Part shown: in pieces, positions 24,310 through 30,549 of the stretch
Layout of the letters: every line of letters begins with the position of its first letter
Position numbering within the stretch: position 1 is the stretch's first letter
NCBI GenBank assembly: GCA_023376005.1
Contig: CM042157.1
Coordinates: 63,816,311-63,880,310, forward strand
Direction of reading: 5' to 3'
Length of the DNA: 64,000 nt
From: Doryteuthis pealeii
Taxonomy: Eukaryota > Mollusca > Cephalopoda > Myopsida > Loliginidae
Notes under the pieces: model-generated
Database searches by the model: none
Told to the model about the DNA's origin: nothing
The model's input: only the letters and a program-made list of their open reading frames with translations
Translations under genes and position numbers: made by a program

Positions 24310-27086
24310 ATCCCCCAGCACTCTAAAAAATATCTACAAAAGCTGATTTAGATGAATAAATCCAGATGTTACAGATATTCTGAAATGGTTAGATCAATTT
24401 TGACCAGTGTATTCAAGCTGAAAAATAGACACTTATATAAAAAAAACAAAAAAACATGCTATATTTTTTTCTTAAGTATTTTTTTTTTTAATTATCAATA
24501 TTTAAAAAAGGCTACAACAGCTGTAGTTTAGATTGTCATTATCTATTATTGACAAGTAGAGTTGTAGTTTAAGATGTAAAAGAAAAAAAAAAAAAAAAAA
24601 AAAGGTGTTGATTGATAGGCAATGATCCCAGAGGTAGTTTGATACCGTAGCTTTCATTGGATGAAAATCATGTGATTAAACACCATATTAGAGTAAAGAA
24701 ACAAAATGATATTACTGAGAATTTGTCGACTAGAATGAATCTATTCCAGCTATGGTCAGACTCCTGAACCAGCCAGTTTGTAAAATGAAAGTGTTATTAA
24801 ATAAAGAAATTGTGCCTGGAAAACTGTCTTCATTGTTCACCATTCCTCCGAAAAGAGATGACAACCTGAGAGTAATGGCAACGAAGGGGTACTCTCTCCT
24901 CAGAGCCGTTGGGAACTTAAGTTTCTGGTAGGGACACCCATTTCAGGCCTGGCACCCAGTGGTATTAGGGCCATAACCCGACCAAAGGGGCTCTTGTGAA
25001 AATCCAAAGGACGTTTCCATCATCGTCAGAAATCAATGAGTTTTGGTATACTTATCATTGCCTCTGTGGAAAATCTGTGGCAAACAAGGGCATCTCCTTC
25101 ACCTGACTGGGATATGTATGTGCGGTTTTGGGACCGCTTGCAAATTTCCTATTCTCTTGTTACTCTTTCCATGAATTCACCACAGGTGAATTCGTTGGAG
25201 GAAGCCAGCTCAACTGACTCAGGGTGAATGTCGTCACAGAAACAAACTCCTCAGGGCTCCAGAATTGGAACCTCACCACTAGATGCAGTAAATTGGTAGA
25301 ATTAATTTTTATGTTAGATTTTTCATTAACTTCATGTGTATCAATAAGTAAAGTCGTCGGGTGCCAATGTCGGTATCAGTCATACACGAGGAGTCATCCC
25401 TTCACTAGCGCATAAGACCAAGGAGATTATTTTAAGCGTCTGAGTGGGCGCCACACCTACCATCAGCTCCTTACTTTACCGCACAGATCCCTGTGCTACT
25501 CATACGCTGAGTTGCGAGGGCGGCGTATCGAACTAGGAACCTTTGGTTTCTAGCCAAACGCTCTACCGACTGAGCTATCAAGAAATAATTTAATTTGTAT
25601 TAATAAATTGTGGTTGACCCTCAACCATGCTTTTTAGCACCTATAATCATATAGATGCTAAGCGCTTGCATGATTACCCTTGCTAGCCAAAGTGGAGTAT
25701 TGCAGTCACATGACCAGTTATACCCGGTCACTGACTCTTTAGCCACCATGTATCCCATCCTCAGGCATTTTATGTGTTGCCACCCATGGCAACAGTGGCA
25801 CCATAGAAGAATTCTTACCCCTCAGCCAAGGTTGCAATTGCGTATTCTACGCCCCAGACAAAAAAAAAAAAATGACGAGAAGGGAAAACAACAAAATGCG
25901 TGGACAGACAGACTAAAAACAGACTGACTTAACGACAAGAGCCGATAATATGTGTCTAGTCTACAGAGGATGACTTGAAATGAGAGCGCAATTTAGAACC
26001 CATGAGAATCATGTGCAGACATTTTTTTCGCTGATTAAAAAAGGACAACCTAAGATGAAAATAAAACCATTGCATGAGAAAAAAAGGAAAGTTGAAGAGG
26101 TTCTCTTGGGAATTAATCACGTTCCTCTGGTAATCTCTCACATAAGGCGGCACAATCGACGACTGGCAAGTGAGGAAACAGGGTCACACCTCAGACTCTG
26201 AAAATACATAAGTCACAACCTAGTTGGCAGTGACAATAGTGGGCGATGACAGACGATCAAGCGATCAAAAGTTCCTAATCATATATATTAGAGTAATATA
26301 GTTATAAATAATGGGGTACAAGCAGTAAATACACCTGCTCTGAGGTGTCAACCCATAGAGGATCTTCATGGGTTATAATCTATACTAGATTTAACACCAT
26401 AGAAGTGCCTTTATGTGCAACTCGAGTAGGTTAAAAACAAACGAGTAGCGTACCAATATTATTATACCTTATAAATTTGCTCATATCTCGCAATTGAAGC
26501 ACTATTATATTTTGTTATATATTCGGGCCGGTCTTATCATTGTGAAAACTTTGCACATCAAAACTAACAGATTTATTGACCATTTTCGACAACCGGTAAG
26601 ATCACACTATTTTCACACAAATACAATACTATTATAATGAAATGATTAGACTAACCAAAAAACTTTAAGTTATGAAGTTGAAATTCAGTAATATTGCACT
26701 CCTTTTTATAAATCTTGCTAGCTTTTAGCTTGAGCACCTTTTCCAAAGTGCAAATACGTAATTCTCTCTACATTTTTTTCTGTCGCACCTAATTCATATT
26801 ATAATAGCAGGGTAGTAAGTATTATAGATATATATTAGTAGTAGTACACACCCATAATCAGAATTATCCTGAAGAACCATTCGGGTGAAACCTAGGTAGA
26901 TAAGCGTCGGACTCAAGCGTCCTAGTCCTTATAATTATGCTCTACTATGAGCATATTGGAGCACTTTTTACATATATATAAACTTAGTAAACTGATTTTC
27001 AGAAAATCAAAACTGGAAATAACTGCACCTGGAATTGTACTAAAGGTACTTTCTGCATGATGCTGTTGGACGGCACTCTTGCACCT
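8938..27086 (-). CDS. GPAM: Glycerol-3-phosphate acyltransferase 1, mitochondrial type (partial gene, 9 exons)
   Basis: The product transfers an acyl group from acyl-CoA to the sn-1 position of glycerol-3-phosphate, the first step of glycerolipid synthesis; family members sit in the outer mitochondrial membrane. Nine minus-strand exons, in order 27086, 23759, 21767, 20542, 18814, 16977, 14918, 11873 and 9136, join in phase to about 338 residues. All four motifs of the glycerolipid acyltransferase family are present: HKSHLD (H-x4-D), GGFFIRR, EGGRSRSGK and VPISISY. Vertebrate GPAM is about 828 residues, and this stretch matches roughly its middle 40 percent. The N-terminal exons and the C-terminal third are not visible. 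Introns are 1.1-3.3 kb and repeat-filled. GPAT2 is the alternative; motif spacing does not separate them, but invertebrates usually carry a GPAM-like gene. Confidence 0.93.
9440..9720 (+). repeat. Repeat family D copy
   Basis: Landmarks shared with 34480-35450 and 45725-46100: GTTCAATCCTGGTCAGGGGC, ATAATTAACACAGCTTAACA, GGGTTAGGTTCAAAATTCTG and GATGAGGACAATAGTCCG. The GTTCAATCC core resembles a tRNA box B, so a SINE is likely, but I cannot fold a convincing tRNA. Confidence 0.65.
9800..10270. repeat. Mosaic of SINE fragments with a 75-bp direct repeat
   Basis: A family-C fragment lies at about 9825-9885. Nearly identical 70-75-bp segments containing GAGAGCCAGAACTGGAGGCC occur at 9905-9978 and 10196-10266. 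Between them is a family-B fragment (ATACCCTTGGGAAAGGTACT, near 10008). Confidence 0.65.
10540..10655 (+). pseudogene. LINE reverse-transcriptase C-terminal remnant
   Basis: It parallels 17880-18000, which encodes the LINE C-terminal motif ETWNKLP. Here the bases encoding the ETWNKLP core are deleted, but ASVVGCR and SFKASMLPV are still readable before a stop. This is a dead copy whose 3' UTR continues into the array at 10656. Confidence 0.7.
10656..11440 (+). repeat. Tandem array of a LINE 3'-UTR unit (about 108 bp, 7 copies)
   Basis: Each unit holds ACACATACATGTATATTATT, TTCATGTTCCTGACACTAAT, GTACTAGACATGAGACTTTG and GGTGCACCTGAGCACTGTAC. Unit starts fall near 10661, 10770, 10880, 10985, 11095, 11205 and 11315. 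The array ends with CAATAAATTTCATTATTTTA, the same end as the single-copy LINE 3' UTR at 18000-18170. Units differ by a few substitutions and one-base indels. Confidence 0.9.
11530..11662 (-). repeat. SINE family C fragment
   Basis: ACCATGGTTTAGTGTGATACCTAGGACATCC and a GTATACTAAGCCC end match the middle and head-proximal parts of the family-C SINE. A run of ten G lies at 11622-11631. Confidence 0.55.
11760..11873 (-). CDS. GPAM: GPAM exon (after motif IV)
   Basis: Acceptor TTTTTAG precedes GGCTCC at 11873; donor GTAAGT follows 11760. The 114 bp are exactly 38 codons, phase 0 at both ends. It encodes GSPKQRESIWSTL, then GDYGHVRVEFPQPFSAK. The vertebrate counterpart has GKPKKNESLWS and YGCVRVDFAQPFSLK, so the match is clear and gap-free at both ends. 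The VRVEFPQPFS element closes the acyltransferase core. Confidence 0.95.
12030..12610. repeat. Two partial copies of a GGTTTGGTTT-leader repeat
   Basis: Segments starting GTTTGGTTTGTTTTGTGGCA (12071) and GGTTTGGTTTGGTTTG (12290) continue with GGCATATCAACCTCAGTGGG or GGTATATCAACTTCAGTGAA. They share ATGCC.A.AAAGTTTTGAA. Similar leaders occur at 17671, 36120, 39030 and 42246, usually left of family-C SINEs. The segment likely belongs to the same composite element. Confidence 0.6.
12620..13785. other. AT-rich intron DNA, possible decayed Helitron tail
   Basis: No exon seen. The stretch 13590-13722 resembles the 3' part of the Helitron-like elements at 34200-34354 and 37850-37978: TTAGTCTTTCTAATTTAATA, then TTAAAACTTAAATACTTATG and a weak hairpin before TTAG. 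The match is too decayed for a firm call. Confidence 0.4.
13790..13985. repeat. TG/TA-rich microsatellite
   Basis: Interrupted (TG)n, (TA)n and (GATA)n runs. Open frames on the minus strand through this segment (Thr/His-rich) are repeat artefacts. Confidence 0.85.
14225..14795 (+). repeat. Retroelement-like fragment, unclassified
   Basis: Positions 14370-14530 closely match 34795-34935 (shared CAAAAGGAACGGGGGG, AGATAGCAGCAGAT.GAT and CCCTGCCTTTT, then CATTGTCTTG). Downstream, an open frame ends at 14794; its last part reads MARVRSAAKMQNAREMQK and is Lys/Arg rich. GC content is higher than in the flanks. It could be the 5' part of a LINE or an LTR leader. It lies in a GPAM intron in antisense orientation to the gene. 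Confidence 0.45.
14836..14918 (-). CDS. GPAM: GPAM exon with acyltransferase motif IV
   Basis: Acceptor TTCACAG precedes GTCAAATAC at 14918; donor GTAAGT follows 14836. The 83 bp complete the split Gly codon from the previous exon and end in phase 0. It encodes QIQDAFIVPISISYEKLVEG, then DFTAEQM. VPISISY is motif IV of the family (VP..I.Y), which helps form the acyl-CoA and glycerol-3-phosphate site. Vertebrate GPAM has IIPVGISYDRIIEG at this place. Confidence 0.96.
14985..15170 (-). repeat. Repeat family E copy
   Basis: Its reverse complement contains GGCACAAGGCC, ACTCATGGGTGGT, GATCCCGT.GGCATT and CCTGTCCAGGGCCGAAGC. The same landmarks occur on the plus strand at 33610-33860, nested in a Helitron-like element. 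It is GC-rich relative to its flanks and is probably a SINE. Confidence 0.65.
15220..15409. mobile_element. Foldback MITE, family M1, copy 1
   Basis: Terminal inverted repeats start GGTTATTTTCTATA and end TATAGAAAATAACC. Arms of about 70 bp include AACATAAAAAGGGGAACCAC and GACTGATAAATTATT. The spacer has CCCTAAGCCTAACCCC. Same design as copies at 17058 and 21222. No clear target duplication is visible here. Confidence 0.85.
15415..15805 (-). repeat. SINE family C fragments
   Basis: GAGTGGACCTGGGATTAATG at 15421, CAGTTTAGTGTCATATCCAC at 15484 and GTATACAGTCAGTGTATTCT at 15545 mark one copy. A second partial copy (ATAGATGGGACCCTAACAGG type, with GTACTACTACTCCAGGTCAG) lies at 15735-15800. Confidence 0.7.
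15840..16240 (+). promoter_or_regulatory. Core-promoter-like block with a 118-codon open frame (possible LTR remnant)
   Basis: CCAAT at 15923-15927 and TATAAAAG at 15996-16003 are about 70 bp apart on the plus strand, followed by a transition to mixed-base sequence. An open frame spans 15840-16196; it is Lys-rich early and Leu/Phe-rich late and matches no family I know. It sits antisense inside a GPAM intron. It may be a solo-LTR remnant or chance. No paired LTR or flanking duplication was found. Confidence 0.3.
16383..16725 (-). repeat. SINE family C copy
   Basis: Plus-strand landmarks in order: GAGTAATGGCAATGAAGAGG, CAGTTTAACATCATACCCAG, CTAGCACATATATAATAAAA, GACAATCATATAGGTGCTAG, and a head-complement end GTTAACCATTACACCAAAAT at 16694-16713. 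The last piece is the complement of a tRNA A-box region (TGGTGTAATGGTTAAC), which fixes minus-strand orientation. Confidence 0.85.
16848..16977 (-). CDS. GPAM: GPAM exon with acyltransferase motif III
   Basis: Acceptor TTTTTTTCAG precedes TACATG at 16977; donor GTAAGA follows 16848. The 130 bp encode YMQELLVEGQSLEFFVEGG, continuing RSRSGKALYPKGG and LLSVVVDAYLQ, ending on the first base of a Gly codon. EGGRSRSGK is motif III, which binds glycerol-3-phosphate; mammals have EGTRSRSGK. I recall Gly at the third position in insect GPATs, so this is probably lineage variation, not damage. Confidence 0.97.
17049..17267. mobile_element. Foldback MITE, family M1, copy 2, with 9-bp target duplication
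   Basis: The element is 17058-17258 (201 bp), from GGTTATTTCC to GGAAATAACC. It is flanked by the perfect 9-bp direct repeat GTTTACAGC (17049-17057 and 17259-17267). The roughly 70-bp arms are nearly perfect: TCTAACATAAACAAAGG, ACCACTCTTGACTGATAAAT. The spacer is G/T-rich with repeated GGTTTGGG. A 9-bp duplication with long inverted repeats fits Mutator-like elements, but no transposase is present. Confidence 0.92.
17660..17875. repeat. GGTTTGGTTT-leader repeat
   Basis: Five GGTTT units from 17670, then CGGCCTATCAAACTCAGTAG, GCCGATAAAGTTTTGAA, an A18 tract and GGACC.TAACAGGTACTACC. The same block precedes family-C SINEs elsewhere (36140-36300, 42250-42420). Here it is interrupted at 17876 by a LINE 3' end. 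Confidence 0.7.
17876..18175 (+). mobile_element. LINE 3' end (5'-truncated)
   Basis: An open frame at 17885-18005 ends the element's polyprotein: FFSLRIAETWNKLPASVV, GCRSIESFKASMLPVVRR, HYT then stop. W-N-x-L-P followed by SFK is the usual C-terminal signature of several LINE reverse-transcriptase ORFs. The 3' UTR contains GGTGCACCTGAGCACTATAC and ends AATAAATTTCATTATCATTA. It is 5'-truncated, as is normal for LINE insertions. Its 3' UTR is the single-copy form of the array at 10656. Confidence 0.85.
18171..18395 (-). repeat. SINE family C copy (head missing)
   Basis: GGACCTGGGAGCAATG, CTCCAGAGCTGGAACCTCAC, GACATGAAGACCCTCAGCC and GACAATCATATAGGTGCTAA occur in family order. The tRNA-like head is absent at the right end. 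Confidence 0.8.
18721..18814 (-). CDS. GPAM: GPAM exon with acyltransferase motif II
   Basis: Acceptor TTTCAG precedes CTCTGTTTTA at 18814; donor GTATGT follows 18721. The 94 bp complete a split Gly codon and encode SVLRALGGFFIRRKLDQNGR, then KDLVYRAVLQS, ending in phase 0. GGFFIRR is motif II, involved in glycerol-3-phosphate binding; vertebrates have GGFFIRRRLDE. The invariant Arg pair is intact. Confidence 0.97.
18876..19210. mobile_element. TIR element, family M2, copy 1
   Basis: The left end holds TATAGTATGTGACCTAC and the right end GTAGGCCACATACTATA, inverted copies of each other. Each end carries the motif twice (left: second copy GAATGTGGCCTACC; right: second copy CCACATACTATAATGG). 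The interior is AT-rich and noncoding. A reverse-oriented relative lies at 43273-43570. Confidence 0.75.
19572..19760 (-). repeat. SINE family A, head truncated
   Basis: GTGGCCTATTGTCAATATCA, CAGCCAGACAGCGAGGGA, CATCAGCTCCCCACTTTAC and GTGCTACTCATGCACAGAGT mark the body. The sequence ends just before the tRNA-like head, so it was probably lost by recombination or decay. Confidence 0.8.
20406..20542 (-). CDS. GPAM: GPAM exon with catalytic motif I
   Basis: Acceptor CTTCAG precedes AAAGGC at 20542; donor GTGAGT follows 20406. The 137 bp encode KGHPIIYLPLHKSHLDYVII, then TWIMWLHSMRVPHVAAGNNL and NIPIL plus two bases. HKSHLD is the H-x4-D catalytic motif: the His acts as general base on the glycerol-3-phosphate hydroxyl, paired with the Asp. 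AAGNNLNIPI matches the vertebrate ASGNNLNIPI nearly exactly. This is the best single piece of evidence for the gene. Confidence 0.98.
21214..21416. mobile_element. Foldback MITE, family M1, copy 3, with 8-bp target duplication
   Basis: The element is 21222-21408, from GGTCATTTCCTATAAGTC to GACTTATAGAAAATAACC. ATAAAATC flanks it on both sides (21214-21221 and 21409-21416). The spacer has TTAGGGTTTAGGGTTAG, a telomere-like motif shared with other copies. It lies between GPAM exons. One arm is slightly damaged relative to copy 2. Confidence 0.9.
21671..21767 (-). CDS. GPAM: GPAM exon preceding the catalytic motif
   Basis: Acceptor TTTAAAG precedes ATTTGTTGG at 21767; donor GTTTGT follows 21671. 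The first base completes an Arg codon; the rest encodes FVGWSLFKFLGLILRSVQVH, then RSQLQLIESLEK. Vertebrate GPAM has LTGWVLLKLFN and IQIHKGQLEMVK at this place. The segment precedes the H-x4-D motif by about 13 residues, as expected. Confidence 0.93.
21785..22622. repeat. Nested repeat: 120-bp inverted repeat between two 130-bp direct repeats
   Basis: Direct repeats at about 21790-21915 and 22495-22622 share TTATCATTATACTCTGAT.A and ATATTGGCAATATTA.CAAT. Between them are (AT)n tracts (21943-21980, 22303-22331) and an inverted repeat with arms 22051-22170 and 22183-22302, both including CCTGAAACCTGGGTAGTTGC or its complement. The arms differ at only a few positions. No coding capacity seen. 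Confidence 0.85.
22640..22870 (-). repeat. Repeat family D 3' part
   Basis: The complement of GGAGGGCACATTGGCCGAAA lies at about 22730-22755, preceded by the complement of the family's AATAGTCTGAAAAATCTAAA end. A copy in the opposite orientation lies at 23490-23600. Confidence 0.7.
22871..23480 (+). repeat. GC-richer block, LTR-like (unproven)
   Basis: This 600-bp block is much richer in CG dinucleotides than its surroundings. It contains GAAAATAAAGTCCAGC (polyadenylation-signal-like) at 23327 followed by a TTTCTTTTGT tract, an arrangement seen in LTRs. Open frames of 69-92 codons on the plus strand match nothing I know. It is bracketed by inverted family-D fragments. No terminal TG..CA pair or target duplication is clear. 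Confidence 0.3.
23490..23600 (+). repeat. Repeat family D 3' part
   Basis: Contains CTGGAGGGCACACCAGCCG, AAACGTTATGTACATAACAA and ATGAGGACAATAGTCC, the standard 3' landmarks of this family. Confidence 0.75.
23657..23759 (-). CDS. GPAM: GPAM exon (N-terminal helical region)
   Basis: Acceptor ATTTTCAG precedes AAGCTG at 23759; donor GTAATT follows 23657. The 103 bp complete a Glu codon and encode AVQYSLDKIVEDETDRAKKI, then FKSMKACISNKVI and two bases of Arg. It aligns with the vertebrate stretch AVNKVKKKAKRILQEMVATVSPAMIR. The charged, Lys-rich helix is typical of the region upstream of the acyltransferase core. Confidence 0.9.
24115..24214 (-). repeat. SINE family A, tRNA-like head only
   Basis: On the minus strand it reads CCAGTTTAGCTCAGTCGGTA (A-box region), AACAGAAAGGTTTCTGGTTC and AATACCAGCCCTCGCCAACT. 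A box-B-like GGTTCAATACC is present. The SINE body is missing, leaving a near-complete tRNA-like part that a tRNA finder might flag. An (AT)n tract follows at 24270-24305. Confidence 0.8.
24865..25350. repeat. Mosaic of SINE family C fragments
   Basis: GAGAGTAATGGCAACGAAGG at 24869 and CTCCAGAATTGGAACCTCAC at 25256 belong to family C. Between them is sequence with AGGAAGCCAGCTCAACTGAC (25199), a phrase also at 10113-10130. Two 63-codon plus-strand frames have no recognised homology. Confidence 0.5.
25356..25590 (-). repeat. SINE family A, near full length
   Basis: Minus-strand reading: AGCTCAGTCGGTAGAGCGTT, GGCTAGAAACCAAAGGTTCC, TAGTTCGATAC (box B), then CGCCCTCGCAACTCAGCG, GCACAGGGATCTGTGCGGTA and the tail ending near TTGGCACCC. 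The head resembles an Arg-type tRNA, as in the published octopus OR and squid OK SINEs. This is the best reference copy in the window. Confidence 0.9.
25591..25870 (-). repeat. SINE family C fragment
   Basis: AGCACCTATAATCATATAGATGC, CAAAGTGGAGTATTGCAGTC and CGTATTCTACGCCCCAGACA match the family's middle and head-proximal parts. It abuts the family-A copy. Confidence 0.6.
25871..27000. other. Intron DNA; one short Lys/Arg-rich open frame
   Basis: A 73-codon plus-strand frame at 25980-26201 is Lys/Arg/His-rich (KMKIKPLHEKKRKVEEVLLG is one stretch) and unfamiliar. It has no clear splice sites. The rest is AT-rich with nothing recognised. Confidence 0.4.
27029..27086 (-). CDS. GPAM: GPAM exon (most N-terminal one identified)
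   Basis: Acceptor AATTTTAG precedes AGGTGC at 27086; donor GTGCAG, a weak but valid GT, follows 27029. The 58 bp encode RCKSAVQQHHAESTFSTIP plus one base, joining the next exon as Glu-AVQYSL. It resembles the vertebrate segment SRVQEAIAEVAAE. It starts in phase 0, so an upstream exon ending in phase 0 is needed; none was found to its right. Confidence 0.75.
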
Positions 27087-27469
27087 CTAAAATTAAATTT
27101 TTAAAAAAAAAAGCTCTTAATAACAACGAGGTTGGTTGGTTGGTTTTGGGTATTAAAGAAAAGTTTAAAGAAAGCAATTTCTTTATATGAAAATATTTAA
27201 GCACTTGTCAATTAGCAAATCTTTACTTCCAGAAAGTTTTTATTGATTTGACTAATGATTAAATATAATGTATCACCAAGCTTTTTAATAATAAAAGTTT
27301 TATGTTGATATTTTTTATTTCATGTTGCCAGAAAAAATGCCATTAAGCAGTGTTTCAGAGAAAATTTCAAAAATGTCTTCAAGAAAATGTTTCCTAAAAA
27401 CATCCAAAATGTAAGACAAATTATATTGCTGAGATTCGAGATTTTGATTAATAATGGAAGTATAGTTGT

Positions 27470-27836
27470 TAGTTAAAAAGATCACTCCGACAAGGTTTTG
27501 ATAAACAAACACATTTAATACGTATACAGGCACATGGTAAAAGGGTACACTACAAGGTGTACGTAAATAATGATAAAGACACTTCATGAATGGTAAAAAG
27601 ATAACATAAAGCCACGGACATGAGACTAGGATAGTCCATGCTGTGTGAATAACTTACGTATGTAAGGGGAGGCGAGCCCAACGAGAGGGGTAGCCTTAAC
27701 TAGCATGTGTCTTGTAGTCCGAGCAAGCCGAGAAGATAGAGAGCGTTTGAACCAGCCGCTTAAATATGACAGGCCCCCTAGCGGGAACCAGCGAACTAAA
27801 CGGCAGACAACTCCCCCAGGCAAATAGAACTACGCT
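27470..27836 (-). repeat. Possible solo LTR
   Basis: The minus-strand reading begins TGTAGCGTAGTTCTATTTGC and ends near TTTTTAACTAACA. It is GC-rich in its first 240 bp, contains ATCTTCTCGGCTTGCTCGG, and has GTATTAAATGTG as a weak polyadenylation signal before the end. Length about 367 bp and TG..CA ends fit an LTR. A target duplication is not evident, and no second copy lies in the window. Confidence 0.4.
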
Positions 27837-27952
27837 ACAGTTTTAGTATTATTTAAACTTTGTTAACTGTAAGAATTAATCTATTGAGGATTAAATTTTG
27901 AAATTAAATTTAAAAAAAAAAAAAAAAGAAGTCTTATATACAATGAGGTTGG

Positions 27953-28250
27953 TGGAGCGCGGGTGTAATGGTTAAAGTCATGGGAAATGGACTCGCCGCC
28001 CCGAGTTCAAATCCTGGACGTTTGAATTGCATTTCATTTAGACACTATACCCTTGGGAAAGGTATGAATCCTACTCTCCCTCCAGCTATGGGTAAATAGT
28101 AGGGCAAGACTGGGCTCTTTAACCGTGGTTAGGCAACTAGTCTAGAAGGAAAACTCTGAAAAATGCAAAACCTGTTAAAACTCCACTTAAGAAATTGACC
28201 TTGTGTCGCATCCTGCTCGTGCGGAGGGGTTGGTAAATATATATTAACAA
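27953..28250 (+). repeat. SINE family B, near full length
   Basis: Head: GGAGCGCGGGTGTAATGGTT, GGGAAATGGACTCGCCG and GAGTTCAAATCCTGG (box-B-like). Body: CCCTTGGGAAAGGTATGAAT, CTCCCTCCAGCTATGGG, GGGCTCTTTAACCGTGG. Tail: GTGTCGCATCCTGCTCGTGC and GGTTGGTAAATATATATTAA. This is the reference copy for the family. Confidence 0.88.
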
Positions 28251-28421
28251 TAAGGTTGGTTGGTTGGTTTTTACAGTATATCCCTTATTTTAGTCAAAGA
28301 TGTTTTTGTTATTCATTTCTTTGTTGGGTATATGTTGTGTTTGGAATTGTGTAAGCTTAATCAATAAGTATTTAATGTATTATAGTCAAAATCATTAATA
28401 CATAAGAATAGTAAAGATTGA

Positions 28422-28646
28422 GGGGTGGCCTAACAGCCAGACAGTGAGGGAGTCTATCCTCCTTTCAATAGTGCTAGACCAAGGAGATTGTTTTGGCGTC
28501 TGAGGTGGAGCACCACCTACCATCAGCTCCTCACTTTGCCGCACAGATCCCTGTGCTACTCATAGCACCTGAGTTGCGAGGGCAGGTATCGAACTAGGGA
28601 CCTTGTGGTTCCTAGCTCAATGCTTACGACGACTGAGCTAACTCAC
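28422..28646 (-). repeat. SINE family A, near full length
   Basis: Left end GGGTGGCCTAACAGCCAGAC; body GAGATTGTTTTGGCGTCTGA and CATCAGCTCCTCACTTTGCC; right end holds the complement of box B (GGTATCGAACTAGG) and ACGACTGAGCTAACTC. Minus-strand orientation. Confidence 0.88.
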
Positions 28647-28899
28647 ATGCGACTCAAGATATAAGACTTCAATTATACTGATTATGCTGAAAGATGCTGC
28701 AATATAAACTGAAGTGCACCAAAATTAAGGACAGTACAGTAGAAAATGGATTCAGATGACTTATAAGGAGATATGACTATGATTAGAATAAATCTTATTT
28801 ATTAAACATTGTCTCTATGAAAATCCTGAGTTAGATTTGCGTCAAAACAGTTCATGTTATTCTCTCAGAACTATCTTCTCAATTCATTCAAATTTTCTA

Positions 28900-29295
28900 T
28901 AGGGTCATTTCCAAAAAATATTTTCTTAAATATTGGGTCATTCCAAAAATATTTTCCTTAATATTGGGTCTCATTCCAAAAATATTTTCCTTAATATTGG
29001 GGTCATTCCAAAAATATTCTATTTTCCTTAAATATTTGGGTCATTCCAAAAATATTTTCCTTAATTTTGGTCATTCCAAAAAATATTTTCCTTAATATTG
29101 GGGATCATTCCAAAAAATATTTCCTTAATATTGGGTCATTCCAAAATATTGTCCTAAATTTTGGGATTCAAAAATATTTTCGCAATATTGGTATTATTTC
29201 CAGGAATATCTTCCTCATAATATTGGGTCATTCAAAAATATTTTCCTTAATATTGGATTATTCAAGAATATCTTCTCTGACTTTGGAAAAAAGTT
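28900..29295. repeat. Tandem repeat, about 31-bp unit, 12-13 copies
   Basis: The unit is near GGTCATTCCAAAAATATTTT plus CCTTAATATTG. Unit spacing varies between about 28 and 37 bp, mostly through homopolymer length changes. The last three units are more diverged. The 82-codon open frame at 29067-29315 is simply the repeat read through. Confidence 0.92.
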
Positions 29296-29545
29296 ATCCA
29301 TCTAAGTTTAGATAATTTAGTTAAGGAATCATTTTATAAAGCTAATGTTCAGCTATTAAAGAAATTGTTTTTTGGGTCTTATTTGTTATTAGTTTATTTA
29401 CTGCTATAAAATTTACCCCAAAACCAAAAACCTAAGTGTGCCTAATTACATCAATTTTTGCTAGAGTAGTAGAAAATTGATAGCATTAATTAGATGATAG
29501 AAAGATTATAAAAAAAAATGCTAAAAAGATTATCATTATTATTAC

Positions 29546-29647
29546 CTGGTAGATATAAGCACTTGTGGTAACATCCAGGATACTGTGGAATGTCTACACT
29601 GCAAAACTGTAAGTCGACATGAAAGCGTTTTCCATACGGCTGGGATT
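29546..29647 (-). CDS. Candidate exon, unassigned
   Basis: Strong splice signals: CTTCTTTTCAG before position 29647 and GTAATA after 29546. The 102 bp are open in two minus-strand frames. One reads ESQPYGKRFHVDLQFCSVDI then PQYPGCYHKCLYLPG; the other IPAVWKTLSCRLTVLQCRHS then TVSWMLPQVLISTR. It lies 2.5 kb upstream of the first recognised GPAM exon on the same strand. Neither frame resembles the GPAM N-terminus, and phase does not allow a direct join to the exon at 27086. It may be a divergent GPAM exon, part of another gene, or chance. Confidence 0.4.
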
Positions 29648-30109
29648 CTGAAAAGAAGAAGAATTTAAAAAATTAAAAAAATTTCATATATTTATATAAA
29701 GAAAAAAGAACGAATAATAAAGGTTTCCCTATTTTCTGTTTTACATTGTTTCTTGATGTTTTACAAGGACTCCAAAATATTTTAAAAATCAAGAAACGTT
29801 TATTCTTGTTAATAATTTTTATATCAAAATTTTAAACTTTCATATATATATTATAATCATCATTTACTATAAAAATGGCTCTGAAATGATTTTTATAATT
29901 AAAAAAAAAAAGTATTATTGTTTGGTATGCCTCCTGAGCAATCTTTGCTTTTTTCTATTTCTCTAAGAAAAAAAGAAAAAAAAAAAAAAAAAAATCATTG
30001 CAAAATAAATATATCTATATACAGATCAAAATTCTGTTAAGTAATCTCTCTCTCTCTCATATATATTATATAAATATATAATCATATCTCTATCATATCT
30101 TATATTTTA

Positions 30110-30549
30110 ATTATCTATTATAATATATAAAGGAGCAGTTGGTGAATCTGTAGGTTCCGGAGGAAACTTTCGGAAAATAAAAATTAATGACAAAGTAATA
30201 TATATACACATTAAATATCACTAAGGGCTTGGTTTTTTGAGCAAAAAATAATAAAGATTTATATATATTTTGGGAAAGATATTTAAAAAATTAAATTTGT
30301 ATAGTAATAGAAGGTAATTGAAATATGATTTGCTTGATGAATTAATCGCCTCATTTATATTTGTATTTTTTAAAATTGTAAATTATTAATTAAAGCTTTC
30401 TTATACTATATTGTTTATATATTTATGTGGGGATTTTTTATTGGGGCATCCAGTGAGGATTCTAACTTAATAATAATGAGATCTGTGAGACTAACTTAAA
30501 AAAAAAAAAAAACCTCTACCCAGGCAACGCCGGGTAGCCACTTCTAGTT
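30110..30549 (+). mobile_element. Helitron-like element, short copy
   Basis: The 3' end is a hairpin (TACCC..AACGCCGGGTA, near 30516-30536) followed by CTAG at 30544-30547, the classical Helitron terminus. The likely 5' part has GAATCTGTAGGTTCCGGAGG, parallel to GAGTCTGTAACCGAAAC in the copy at 33426. No coding sequence, so non-autonomous. Confidence 0.6.

Noticed and set aside
27315..27587. A 90-codon minus-strand open frame downstream of the LTR-like block
   Set aside because: No splice sites, AT-driven composition, and no recognised domain; partly overlaps the putative LTR.
28900..29295. Short regular repeats, CRISPR-like spacing
   Set aside because: Units are contiguous and near identical; it is a tandem repeat with homopolymer indels.
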